Shown here in pieces: positions 1-12,600 of a DNA stretch of 64,000 nucleotides. The stretch lies in contig NC_058504.1 of assembly GCF_020382885.2 (NCBI RefSeq), forward strand, positions 20,223,019-20,287,018, in the 5' to 3' direction. Under the pieces are notes generated by a model, which was given only the letters and a program-made list of their open reading frames with translations, made no database searches and was not told where the DNA came from. The position numbers and the translations under genes are program-made. Position 1 is the stretch's first letter, and every line of letters begins with the position of its first letter. The stretch comes from Scatophagus argus. Taxonomy: Eukaryota > Chordata > Actinopteri > Scatophagidae.

Positions 1-1409
1 ATCTTTTCTTCATCTTCATAGATATTGTGGTGTATTATTTTAGATGACTGTTGTGAAACACAACTATGTGGTTTACATGAAATAAGAACAAGCAATACAT
101 ACTGAGTCATGATCGCAATTTACATGATGATTCTTTTCCCATATCCATTTCTGTTACTACTGTGCTGGACCATAATGTGGTCTTGTTGCTGTGTATCATT
201 TATTTTGGAAGGATATAGTTTCCTCTGATTATGAGGGAATATATTCCCCTCACCTGTTTCTAACTTTCCATGATATTAGAGCAGCGCAATATCAAATTCC
301 TCTTTAGAAATAAAGAAACAACCTTAGCTTAAAATAATAGGCAAGTTACCTGTTGTCAATACCACAATTCATCAAATTATAAGTAGGCATGCCCAGTCAA
401 TTTTATGTGAAAGCATTCTGCTACTACCATTTCCATTTTAGAAACATGGATATATCTCTAACTCAGTAAGCCCCCTCAGACTGCCAATACATTTTATCAC
501 ATTTTAGACATATTATAGGACTGCATGTCAGTTGTTTTTACCAATCGATTTTGACTATGATATTACTTCATTCTAAAGCATTTTACACCTGATACTTTGG
601 TTTCAAGTCATTTAAACCTCCTACCTCTCCTAACTTATCAAATAAAGTAATATTCACACGAACAAGATGTGAGAGCCAATCACATGAATTTTCAAATATG
701 AAATACAAAAAAGAATATGTTTGGTGCAAGCCTATAGCTGCTTAATAAAATTTCAGCGCTTGCATTGCAGGCTCAAATGTTGTTATACACAGCCAAAATC
801 ACATTAAATCACATACATTTATGCTCTTATTTTGAAGGCAGAATTCTACACTTCCTGTTCCCTGGCTTACTCACTGTAATTAGAACTCAACCCAGCTGTA
901 ATGGAAGCAGGGCTCACACCCACACCCCCCTGAGACCCATCCCACCCCGTGGGGAACACATGTAGCATTCATGTACAAAGATTTAAAAAAAAAAAAAGAA
1001 AAAAGAAAAAAAAAGCTGCTACACCTTTAGCTTTGACATACTCTGTTGCTTGGAGAAAAATACATTTAAAACAGTTTCGATCATGAATTAATTACTTTTT
1101 ATCCACAATCAGTTATAGATGCCAACACTATTTGCAAATAATATTAATATGACACAAATGTCATCCCATGTTATATCGATGCTGAAAAGACATGGCAGTA
1201 ATGTCTTCACCACTGCTGATTTGGCTCATTTTCTTGTGCACTCGACTGGTTAAAGTATTAAGTACACCATGACTATGCTGTTTAGTGTTTTCAGGGTCAG
1301 GATGCTGAATGTGTGGACAAGCTGTCAATGATATTCATATTTGCAATATTCACAGATCACATTTAGTTTTAGTAGAACTTCAGAGAACATTTTAAGAAAT
1401 TCAAAATGC
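1..1409. other. Flanking non-coding sequence downstream of SNX25
   Basis: AT-rich sequence with no convincing exon, RNA gene or recognised repeat. A low-complexity A-rich stretch lies at about 985-1014. It could include distal 3' UTR of SNX25. Confidence 0.5.
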
Positions 1410-2232
1410 CACATCCACTTTTTCTTTGCAATTTATTGCTTATATAAACGCTCTAAACAATTTTTGGTAAAAATAAAATCTATCAATTATAATAATCATA
1501 AATAAATCATCACAATGACTTTTACATGACATTATATTGCACAGTTATAAGCCTTAACAAGAATCACAGAACACAAGTGTTGTTGCTCAGGTTGTGTGTA
1601 GGAGGAATGTTCAGAGGTCCGTGGTCAATGACAAATACTTGTTGCCTTTAGAGACAAATCTGAACTGCAATCTCTGTTTGTTGCATTTAATCAAGGTCTT
1701 TTGATTATCAGCTCTTGAAATTGATAACCAAACAATTAAGTTGTTTACTTTCATCAATTGTTACCCTGCCTCATAACCTATAGACTGCCATGATTTCACA
1801 GGGAAAAAAATAAATCTTTAATCTCAGTTTGATGTGGTACAGACCTGATGTTCCAGTGCTATTTAATAAAAGAAAATGGCAGATGTGGGTCACAAATGTG
1901 ACCAGTCTAATTTAGATGGCTGCCTAAATAAGAAGAAGTCAGCCTCTGTGGTTTCTCCCTGTTCGGACTGACAAGTTTGGATCTGTACCACAACAAAGTC
2001 AAACATCAGCTCCTTTCAATCTGTTGTCAGGCCAGCTTTTCATCATTTCACAGCAAAGTTCTATCCAAAGAATCAGCATGAGTCTCAGTTCTGACCAAAA
2101 CAGTTCCTTTCTCTCTGAGGTTTAACAAGATGGCCATCTCCTTGTCTGGCTTGGCAGTTTATGATTGGTCAGCTACAGAGAGGCCTAAAAGATCCAAAGA
2201 CTCTGTGTGTGTTAAGTGATATGTGTGTGTTT
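1410..2232 (-). other. snx25: Probable SNX25 3' untranslated region
   Basis: This AT-rich non-coding sequence lies immediately downstream of the SNX25 stop. A minus-strand AATAAA hexamer (TTTATT on the plus strand at 1432-1437) lies about 800 nt past the stop and is a plausible polyadenylation signal. Other hexamers occur further on, so the true end is uncertain. Confidence 0.3.
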
Positions 2233-3618
2233 TCAGATGTTGTCCACCTCCGCGCTGAGTTCAGGGCATACTTCCTTGAGTAACATTTCAATCAACACCT
2301 AATGAGGACAATGAGACAAAATAATTATGCCTGCAGCAGTAGTTACATATTATCTCATTAAATCTGTTTTTATGGCAAAGATATTGTTTGACACAACATG
2401 TATTATTCTTACATAGAGAAGATGTTTGTTGGCATTAGCCTCCTGCAGGACATTGAAGATCTTGATGATTCCATACCGGGCATTCTGCTGGCCAACTAGA
2501 TTTGCTAGTGCATCTGATAGAAAAATCAAATTGAAACACAGTGGTGAAAAGTCAGTCCAACCACGCGTCAGGTATTCATAATATCCGCAGGTTATGTCTG
2601 CGTTTCAGTTGCTACCTGGAATGTTGTCAAGTAGTTTCTGCCGAGCCCGTTCCTTAGTTTCACTGCGTTCGCTGTCAGTTCGGACCTTTACATGTGGTGC
2701 CAAATTCCCATTGGGCCAGAAGGTGTCCCTGAACACGCTGATGTAACACACCAACATCTGTTCAGAGAAGATCCAGTTTACAGTGTCTCGGATCTGTCTG
2801 AAATAAAGCAAAGTGGAGAACATTAGTTTCATAGCTGAACTCACCTCTATCTAGCAGTACACAACAGATTAATAAAATATACCAATATAATCACTGGAGA
2901 TCCAGTCTCACATCTGTCTATAAAACAATAATAGGAGGCTGCTTTTTAAACTTGTATTACCGCAACAACAAATCTGAAGTCTCTTGTTAGCTTATTGCTC
3001 AAATCTGGTAGCATAGACCCCTTGAACAAATGAAACAAAGTCACTTCTACAACAAACTAGTTGTTGATAAAGCCCAGGCCCTGTCACTCGTATTGTTGCA
3101 TAGGTTGCATTAGAACTGATGATTTTTAAGAAACTGTATATTAGTTCTTTGCTAAACTTTTAAAGATTTTTTTTGAGTGTCTGACAGTCCCTGAAGGCAT
3201 ATTTAGTTAAATGCCAACTTGCTAGAACTTACTTGTTGATGGTTCGTCCAAATGTCACCTGGACTAGTGCAATTAGAGTCTTCCTTACCCACTTAAACAC
3301 TGAGAAAGACAGACAGAGAGAGCAGAAAAACGATGAAATAAATTCAGGCAGACACAGTCAGAATTTGTCATTTGGTACCCACAAAGACAGGACCTAGTTA
3401 ACCACTTAAAACAAAGGCAACAAAAGCGTTCCCTCAATGACAAATATTTTCTTCATATAGGTCTATAGAAAAGTACAAAAGTCAACAATGTAACACTCAC
3501 TTCCCCTGAGTTCAAAGATCTCTCCTATGAGCATGAAACAGGGTTCAGCCAGGGCGTCTCTCCTCCCATCAGTCTCATCACCGTAGTCTGATAGGTCACT
3601 GTCATCGTCAGCTTCCTC
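2233..3618 (-). CDS. snx25: SNX25 exons 17-21: acidic linker and C-terminal nexin domain
   Basis: Exons are 3501-3618, 3233-3299, 2616-2797, 2413-2513 and 2233-2298. Exon 17 begins with an acidic run (EEADDDSDLSDYGDE) and then enters the C-terminal nexin domain (LAEPCFMLIGEIFELRGMF, TFGRTINKQIRDTV, WIFSEQML, FRDTFWPNG). The last exon ends CPELSAEVDNI and a TGA stop (complement of 2233-2235). The C-terminus is slightly shorter and differs in its last residues from the human protein as I recall it. Confidence 0.93.
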
Positions 3619-6600
3619 CTATGAACAGCATTTACACACAGCACACACAATCGAAATGAGGATGTAAGTTAACTAGAGTGCTGAGACAGTCCACAATTTA
3701 CTGCTGTTTCACCAGCCGTGAACGAATGTGTACCTCAGTATGGGAGAAGAAATCACCAGGTAGCCTCTCCAGGAAGGAGGCCAGAGAGAAAGATGATTTC
3801 TTCTGGATTGACATCACCTTCAGACATCGAACAATATATCATCACCATGCAGAGTAATGACTGCGTTCATAAGTCAGTTTCCATTAAATATGTATTTTTA
3901 AACTAGTTTTGAGGTAGAAGTTTTTCTATATAAATCAAGTTTGTATGACACATGACAGTAACTAATTAGTAGCATTCTCTTTGAAATTCAAGTATGAAAA
4001 ATGAGTTACCTTGAGGTGCTCTGGGGACGGGCTAAGGAACGCATAGAGGGCCTCTGACTGGCACAATCGCTCATCTGTCAGCAGGCGCTACAAACCAGCA
4101 AAGACACATACACAAGTCACCAACACTATTTAGTTGGTACAATAAACTAGAGAGAAGCTGTGTGAGCACAGAGCTGAGTATTGCAGTGGTTCACCTTTAG
4201 TCAGACCTAATTTTCCCCACCATTTTAGCAATTTCAAAAATGTTTTCATTAATTTTAGCAGATCCAACTATTTCCAACATTTATTCACTCCTATCTGCTG
4301 CAGTGTACTTCTTTATGTTCACATAAAAAAGGGTGTACTTGCAAATATAAAGGGTAGCACATTTAAGTCTAACTATTATGGCGGACAGGAGGGAAGACAC
4401 TTAGCATGTCATCCTCTTGTAAATTTAGCAGTGATGTTAGTCAGTGGTGATATGACTTTACAGTGTATAATGTTTGCATGTTTACCTGGAGAAAGGCATT
4501 GAGCTGAGTTTTGCTCTTGTCTAAGAATTTTTGGTCGATGGACTTGAAGGGAAGTTTACTGATAGACGGTAACTGGAGTTTCTTCAATGACGGGAAACAC
4601 TGAGAGAGACAAACAAAGAGATTTAACTGTGATAAACCCCATTAACTATAGTATTTTCTATTACATTCCCATACTGTTTCCTTCAATCTACAAAATATAT
4701 TATCATATACTGAATAATTACATAGAATATTTACTGACTTCAGCACTTCAGGGACCTCTTCAGATCTCAAAGTCATAAGATTTAATCTAAAACAATTATG
4801 CTGATTCACTGAACTCACAGAGGGGGACTGGAAATTGTACAAACAGACTCCAGTCTCTCCTTTGTATGGTGTCTAATCTGCAATAAATCCATAATCAAAT
4901 CAATAGACTGTGACCATTCTTTCCACTGCACTGCTGTATATTGAGTTTCTTCCCCAATGCTGCAGAGACATACAATTTGATGTGTATGTTGGGTGAAGCA
5001 TTAAAACAGCAAGGCAACAATTTGACATTTCTCTGCTGGTGGTAATTCAGTATAACCGCAAGCAGTGATAACCGCTAGCTGATATCCAGAAAGAAACATG
5101 TCCAAATGACAAACCTGGGGATTTGCTTTACCTCTGTGAGTTTTCGGTGCAACATCTGGAATTCAGTGAGTTTCCTCTGGACACTCCAGCGACTGTTGGA
5201 CGTCTCCTCTCCTTCTGCCAGGCTAACACACACACTGTAACAAGCTACAGTCTCGCCACCTTCCTCTGTAGCCTGGAATACACAAACATCTAAATGACTG
5301 CATACTGTTTCTGCAGCATCAGAAGAATCGTCCACTGCAAGAATAAAAAATGTGGCCTACAAAACACAATGAAATATTACCTCAGCAGTGGTAATAGTAG
5401 CCCTCCAGTGCCCCAGGTTTTCACACCACCAGTCAGTCCTGGTGATATGTTGCTGGAGTTCACTGTGTTCTCTTTCCATGGCTCCTATCTCTTCCTTCAG
5501 TTTGCTCACAATCTACAAACATATACGAAAGACAGATTCTAACTAACACACAAATCATAGTTAAATAAAGGACTGACATTAAGATGAGTAGCTATGTAAC
5601 GTAGCCACGAGTTCAAAGATGTTTTTAAAGCAAGTCATAACTGTTGTGGATTTTCAGATTCAAAAACACATTTTTGTCCCTCTTTACCACCTCATCTTGA
5701 GATGCAGAGTGACAATAAGAGTGATCTTTTGGAGTGATTTCTGATTTGATTTGTTACTTTTTTATCTGGTTTCGGTGCATTCTGGATGGAGCCCAGGGCC
5801 TGTCGCTTGTACTCCAGTTTGTCGTACAGTTGGCGGAGTTTCGTCGCAGCATAGCTGGCCTGCTCATTGATTCCTTTACTGCCTTCATCACACACCTCCT
5901 CCCCAGCCTCTAGACCCTGACACTACAGAACAACAAAAATATATATATATACATATGTTTACTCGTACGTGCAATAGCAGAGGTATACACACTTATGAAT
6001 AATACATTTCACTGTCTTAAAAGATGATTAATTTTTACAACATTGTGCATGTCTCACCCCTTCCTCCTTTTCCTCAGTGCTACACTGTGAGTGGCTTTGC
6101 TGCTCGTCTCGTCTGATCAGCCTTTCGTAGAGGTCAGATACCAGGAAGGAGGGGTAATAACGCTCTCTCATTGTCTCAGCCACCTAGAGGATGTATGAGA
6201 GCAACAGAAATGCTTTACTGTCATTGTACAACATTTTGACACTGCAGAACATAAGCTCACCATTGTTACTTGCACCTCTGAGGAAAGCTCAGAGTCCCTT
6301 TTCTACGACATGGCAGCAATTAGTTAGCAGCGGAAGCAGCAGTTACCTGTTCCTGCAGTCTTACAAAGACTTGTGTTCCTCTGTTCCCCACAAGGCTCTG
6401 TTGGATCTCCTTAAGAAGAAACTTTTCCACTGGAATTTCTCTGCTCTCCACAAAGAACTTCTGGTAGATTTCCCCTACAATTTGGGGCACTTCATTCTGT
6501 TGCACGCACACACACAGTAACAAATAACTTTATACAAGGAATAAACAATAAGAATAACAAATTATTGTGCTTTACTATACACTCATATCACAGTACAAAA

Positions 6601-9600
6601 ATATCCACAGGGCATTTCATACTGCAAGTGCAAATGACAGCAGCTGACACAATGTGCACTGTGATGAAAATCAATAACAACAGCAATATGTGTGTGAAAA
6701 CAACACCCAGAGGCAGTACTGGGATGGCACACCAATTCAGCTGGAAGAAAACAACATCATTCATTACCACATCACTGTTCCATTGCCATATATCATTAGC
6801 AGTTTTGGGCAAAGAGCTCTGGAATGTGTGTGCAAGTCACCTTATTGGCAGTTTTCAACATTTCCACCAGTTCCCAGAAGCTTATCAGAGCTCTCTTATC
6901 AACTCTCTCCATGTAAACTCGAAAATGGTCCCTGTAACCTGGATTACACAGGATGTCATCAAACTGAAGGATCTGGATGTGAGGAAGAAAAGAGAGAGAA
7001 CGACAAAACATCAGCCGAGTGGCACGTGTTCTAATCCAAAGAACAAACCTTCAAGCAAAGTCGTGCTAAGGCAACGCTGCTTACAAGAAACACAAAACTT
7101 TCTACATGTTGCTTCTTTTCAGTCAAAGAGCACAGCGAGCTTCATAAAACTTACCTTCTGACTTTGAGGCTCGTCGCTGTCATCAGCCCCTCCTTCCTCA
7201 TTATTTTCATAGTTTGGCCCACCGAGTAGTCGGATCCGTTTCTCACATTGTTTCTTTGCAACGGTCAACTGATTGATATATCGTTTCATGTCTCTGGCCC
7301 TGAGCAGGTCTGCTTTCATGGCTGCTGACTCCTTACCTTTTCGCTCTAAGAGAGAGTGAAACAAGTGTTTGAAAATAACATGTGTGCCAACTTTGGAAAT
7401 TTGAGTTTGTTTGTAAATCACCTTTCTGTTTTTGGTGTCAAATTCAGTTCACCGCAAAAAGGAAAAATAAAGACCAACAAAAAGAATAACCAGCTGCTAA
7501 TCCCACCATAAGAAAAAAAGTAACACTGTAATGGAAAAGTATCATTTCTAAACAAAAAGCATGAGCAAAACTTGGCTTTGTTAATGTATCTTTGTAGAAC
7601 TACTGATTTTCACCCTCTTGTTAGCACTGTTGCCATGAAATTTTGCATAGACATTTGTGGCACCAAGAGGATTAGTCCCTTGAATTTTTCTGTGACTTTG
7701 ATTGTTCATGTTCCAAGTGCAGCCTCACAGAGAAACAAGCACAACAAGAGTTTTGGTCATGTTACATATCACTTTAACTCTAAGGTCACTTCTCAGTATT
7801 TAACCTACTTTGACATGTGGGAAAAATCTGGTGCCTAAAGCCCCCCTTGAAAGTGACTAACATGGCTAAAAGTCACATTAGACCCCCCCCCCCCCAAAAA
7901 AAACAGCTCTCTATCTACAAGGGACCATCAGAATTGCTGCAGCAACAAGATAAGTGGAGAATTGTACAATTGTCGCAGTCACTATAATGAATGCTTCCCT
8001 ACATGATGTATCAACGGAAGATCAGATAGCTGTTACCACATTTTGTTTTGGTTTTGCCTTTCTGTCACATGGTTAACTGTAGGGTTTCTGTACCTTTCTG
8101 CTTCTTGAGCTGGGGCAGGCTGCTGATGGTGGTGGCATGAATAATCTCGACCACTATCTGATACCTATTAAGAGAGACAGACCTGATCAATTTCAATCAA
8201 TCCGTTGTCGGACTCAATCAATAAAATGCAAAATGGTCTGTTTTAGGATGAATAAACTGAGTCCTACTGAAGTAAACAGGAGCCTGTGTTCACAGAATTG
8301 ATCAAATATTACAGCAACAAGTCTGTGTTGAGCCATTATTTTTCAGAATAACAGAGACAATATAGAATGACCACCCTGCATTTAGATCTGTTCTGTTCCC
8401 ATGGCAACCACATGGCAGCAAGCAGACTGTTGGTTAACACCGTTCATTTAAAACATTTGTCCATATATAAAATATAGCTCATAAAGGAAGAATGTGTACA
8501 GGACAGTCTCGGTTTGACAACACAGGTGCCGGTTGTACATGTTCGTGTGCACTGTTAGGGTCATGCCTGAGTTGTTTGAGGAAATCGACATCTGCAGAAG
8601 TTGATATTAGTTTGATGAAGTCTTCATAGGAGGCAGCGTAGGTGTAGGCTTTTTTCTGCTGCTCAGCTTGCTGCTCCCTTTGCTCCAGCTGAGACAACAG
8701 CATCCTGTTTATAGAGTCTGGGTCGCTCAGCACTTCTACCAAAGGCTTCAACACTGGAACACACAGACACATACCAACACAAACATATAAAGCTATATAT
8801 ATATACATATATATATATCTCAATGGAGAAATAGTGTTGATTCTGTTTCTGAATCCCTGACCATTTCTATGAAATGCTGCTAACTTTAAAGCTAAATTGG
8901 ATAGGTACAGTACAGAGGGATCTGTATGCCACTGAAGTAAGATGAACCCACCCCCACAGTACCGCAAAGCCACTAACGCTCCCACTCCCTTCACAGCTCT
9001 TTCAGATCATTGCTCCAGCGCTCTGATGACTACAGCGAGGCAAGAGCAAAGGATGTCTGACTTTTGAGTTTGTGTTTATCATTACCTTCACATGCACACT
9101 CGCATACACACAGTACCTTTGGTAGTGATGACCTCAGTGAGACAGCAGCGTAGTGTGTGTGACTTGGCGTCCTTTTGTGGCAGCAGACATAGCAGCAGTA
9201 TTCTGGCTACACAGCGGAGGAAGGCTAGCTCTGAGTCCGGGCTGACCAAACAGGGATGGAGAGGAAACGGCCGAGCACACTCCTCTGGTCTGGATGCACA
9301 CATGAAAGAAACACCGATTAAGACTGAGATGTAAACAGAAAGAGACAGAGCAAATTTAAATTGCTATTCTGGCAGAGCTAGATGTCAGATGATATTAAAT
9401 GATATATGTGAACTTCAATGATGCAGCCATTGTTATTCATATTTCAACTGTGTCGCATCTCACCATCTTTGCTTCTAAAATTTAACTGAACAAGACACAC
9501 TGCTGCTACATTGCTCCTTAACTATTGAAGATGAGGGAGGCCACACATCTCACTAGTGTGATCAAGTCTCATCTGACTTGCCAGGGTAATGAAACCAGAT

Positions 9601-12600
9601 GATGTGTGAATCATCCCTCTGTCTGTAAGTGCACCTGGCAGATGCTGCCTGGAGACGAAGGAAGTGAGTGTGCAGGATTTTAATTTTATTCACGCTATAC
9701 CGGACTGCTGGAATTTCAGCCTATCTGCATACATAAAATAATGCTGCAGGGTATGGACACTGGTGGGAAGGAAAAATATTTGTATTGATAAATCAAAGCT
9801 GAAACATATTTTCTGTTAAACAACAGAGAGTCAGAACACTGAGGAATGAAAGATGTTCTCAGAAATGAAGAACACGTTATTAACACATTAAGAACAAAAC
9901 AGAGGCTTTCTCTTACATTATTCTACTTTCGCTTATATATGTGTTATGAACATGGTGAGATATCAACTAAGATAATACAACTTGAATTATTTACACCTGG
10001 ACGTGTGTGTGCTAGTGTGTTTGTGTACCTTGCAGATGCAGCCTTGAGGTCAGTGAAGTGTGTGTGCAGGGTTCGGATGGTGTCATAACACACCACGTTG
10101 ACAAGGTCAATGTCAGCAAGTCTGGATCTCAATTGCCCAATCACCTGCCACCAGTCCTCTGACAGCATGGAGTACAACTGGCCCTCATCACGACTCAAAG
10201 GGATGTACCAGGACAGGATGTAGTCTCTGTAGGCATAGTCAAACACTGGGGAAAGGAAAAGAGAGAAATTAAATGTTATTTGCAATGTAAAATTACAAAC
10301 GGTCTAAAATGTGGTAAGGTTGTCCATAGAAACTAAAGACTGTTACAATATACAGCTTCAGGTTATATCTCTTGAGTACTCTCAGTGGTAAGCTTGAAAT
10401 TCATGAGCAAGATCTCAGTATGGGCGGCACGGTGGTGCAGTGGTTAGCACTGTCGCCTCATAGCAAGAGGGTTCCAGGTTCGAATCCCGGTCTGGGCCCT
10501 TCTATGTGGAGTTTGCATGTTCTCCCTGTGCCTGCGTGGGTTTTCTCCGGGTTCTCGGGCTTCCTCCCACAATACCAAAAACATGCACATTAGGTTAATT
10601 GGCTACTCTAAATTGCCCCTAGGTGTGAGTGTGAGAGTGTGTGGTTGTCTGTCTCAGTGTGTTGACCCTGCGATTGACTGGCGACCAGTCCAGGGTGAAC
10701 CCCGCCTCTCGCCCGTAGTCAGCTGGGATAGGTTCCAGCCCCCCCGCGACCCTGACGGATAAGCGGTATAGAAAATGAATGGATGGATGGATCTCAGTAT
10801 TCCTCAACAAGTTAATGTAGTTTTCCACAGTTGCAAACAGATCACTTATGAGCCATCTTTTACTAATAGGAGCTTTAACATAAATGTAATGCACATGCAG
10901 CAGAATTTCAAGGTTGCAACTGGACTATTATAAGCAAATGCTAAGGTATTCTAAACAGACACTGTTTATGAATATAAGAGGAAATTGGACTTTGAAATTT
11001 TAATTAATATTAATACTATTATAACTGCATACTTATGTTATTAATTCAGAGCTGCTTTGGCTCATGTGGAGTTAACAGATCAGCAATATAACTAGGCCTC
11101 TCTCTGTGCTGGTGATAAATCAATCCCCTTTGAAGCTAATGCCTTGAACTTGCTTGCTTGATTTAAATCCAAGAATTGAGCGCCAACACAAAACCGATAC
11201 AGAAACACTGATCATTAAAATAACTGACACAGCAGGTCTTGACTGCAGACCTCATAATGTCATCATAAACTTGCACTGCCGTACGACCAAAAGATCTTTT
11301 CAAAACACACAAAGGAGCAGGGGAAAATACACAACCTTGGTGTAATCCTGAAGCCATCTGTTACTTGGCAGCCGGACATACTGTTCCACTGACCGTGTTT
11401 CTGTGTGTGTGTGCATGCTTGTGTTTGTTTGCTTAAGGGACATTATTACCAGGACGTTCTACTGCTGAAATCCACTATGAGTGGGAGGGATCACTGAGAG
11501 GTCATGTTGACTGACAGAAACAGAGCTCCATCAGTCAGCAGTTTTCTCAAAAACAGAAGTTTCAAGATTTTCCAGTAGTGTCAGAAACATTTCATGAAGT
11601 GTTTTTTTAATGATATAAACCAGTCAAGACACTCACTGAAATATACACTCCACTTGGATTTTTAAAGTGAAGAAAATATTACTCTCTAAACTCGGTACAA
11701 AGGTTTTGGAAACCTAATTATGATCTAATGATCTATGATGGCCTAACTATACTGTTTAAAGTAATATTTACATCCTTCACATCCCAATCTGATGCAAGAG
11801 GCATATATGATGTGGGGCAATAAAGAAACCTTGCAATAATCATGATATTTTTTAAGGCAAATCTGATGAACTGTTTTCAGAATCCTGACTTCTGGTGCAC
11901 TTATTTCATTCTTCTTTCTTGCTCTGCAAAAAACAAAAATTACAAAAAACCCCTTGGTGATAAAGAAAACATATGCCTGTCCATCCCCAGTGGAAAAGAT
12001 GCAAGTCTTTTTATTGTTTTAATCCTTCAATGCCCACAACTAATCTGAAACTTTTTTAATCTGTACTGCTTACCAAATAGTATCGAACAACATTTCCAAA
12101 TCTGTTTGTGTTAATGTGGAGGTAAGAGGGTCATAAAACACTTTCGAAAATCTCTCAGGCAAAGCCGATCCATTACCTTCCTTCAAAGCTTTGTCCACAT
12201 TGTGTGACACCACCACCCTCCTGCTCTGACTCGATTCCTGAACTGGCACCAAAAAACGGGCCTGAAAAACAACCAGGATATCAGATCACACCTCTTCACA
12301 TAAAAACAGGAAATACTGGACAACAACAGGAGGAGAAGGAAAAGAAGACTGAGAGCTGTGTGTCTAATAAGTCAAAAAAAAAGGCAACCCAAATTTGTCA
12401 TGGCTCATGCAACATGTTGGCCAGACAAATGCTTGTAACAATCTTCCTCCAATGTCAACATCAATAAGTCATCAGTTACAGCAGCAAACAAACACTGTTG
12501 AGAGGAAGCTGCTGGGTAGTGTTATGGCAAACCACAGGCAGGTCGCAAGGGCACACTGGCTCATCCTATGTGCATGTGCATGGTTGTCTGTGTGTTTAGG

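Noticed and set aside
6565..7161. A 198-codon plus-strand open frame
   Set aside because: It is antisense to SNX25 exons 7-8 and has no recognisable domain; the minus-strand exons explain the openness.
10430..10500. Possible tRNA gene (A and B box-like sequence)
   Set aside because: The boxes belong to a SINE head: the body continues into the conserved SINE block and tail with flanking target duplications, and no cloverleaf with a proper acceptor stem is seen.
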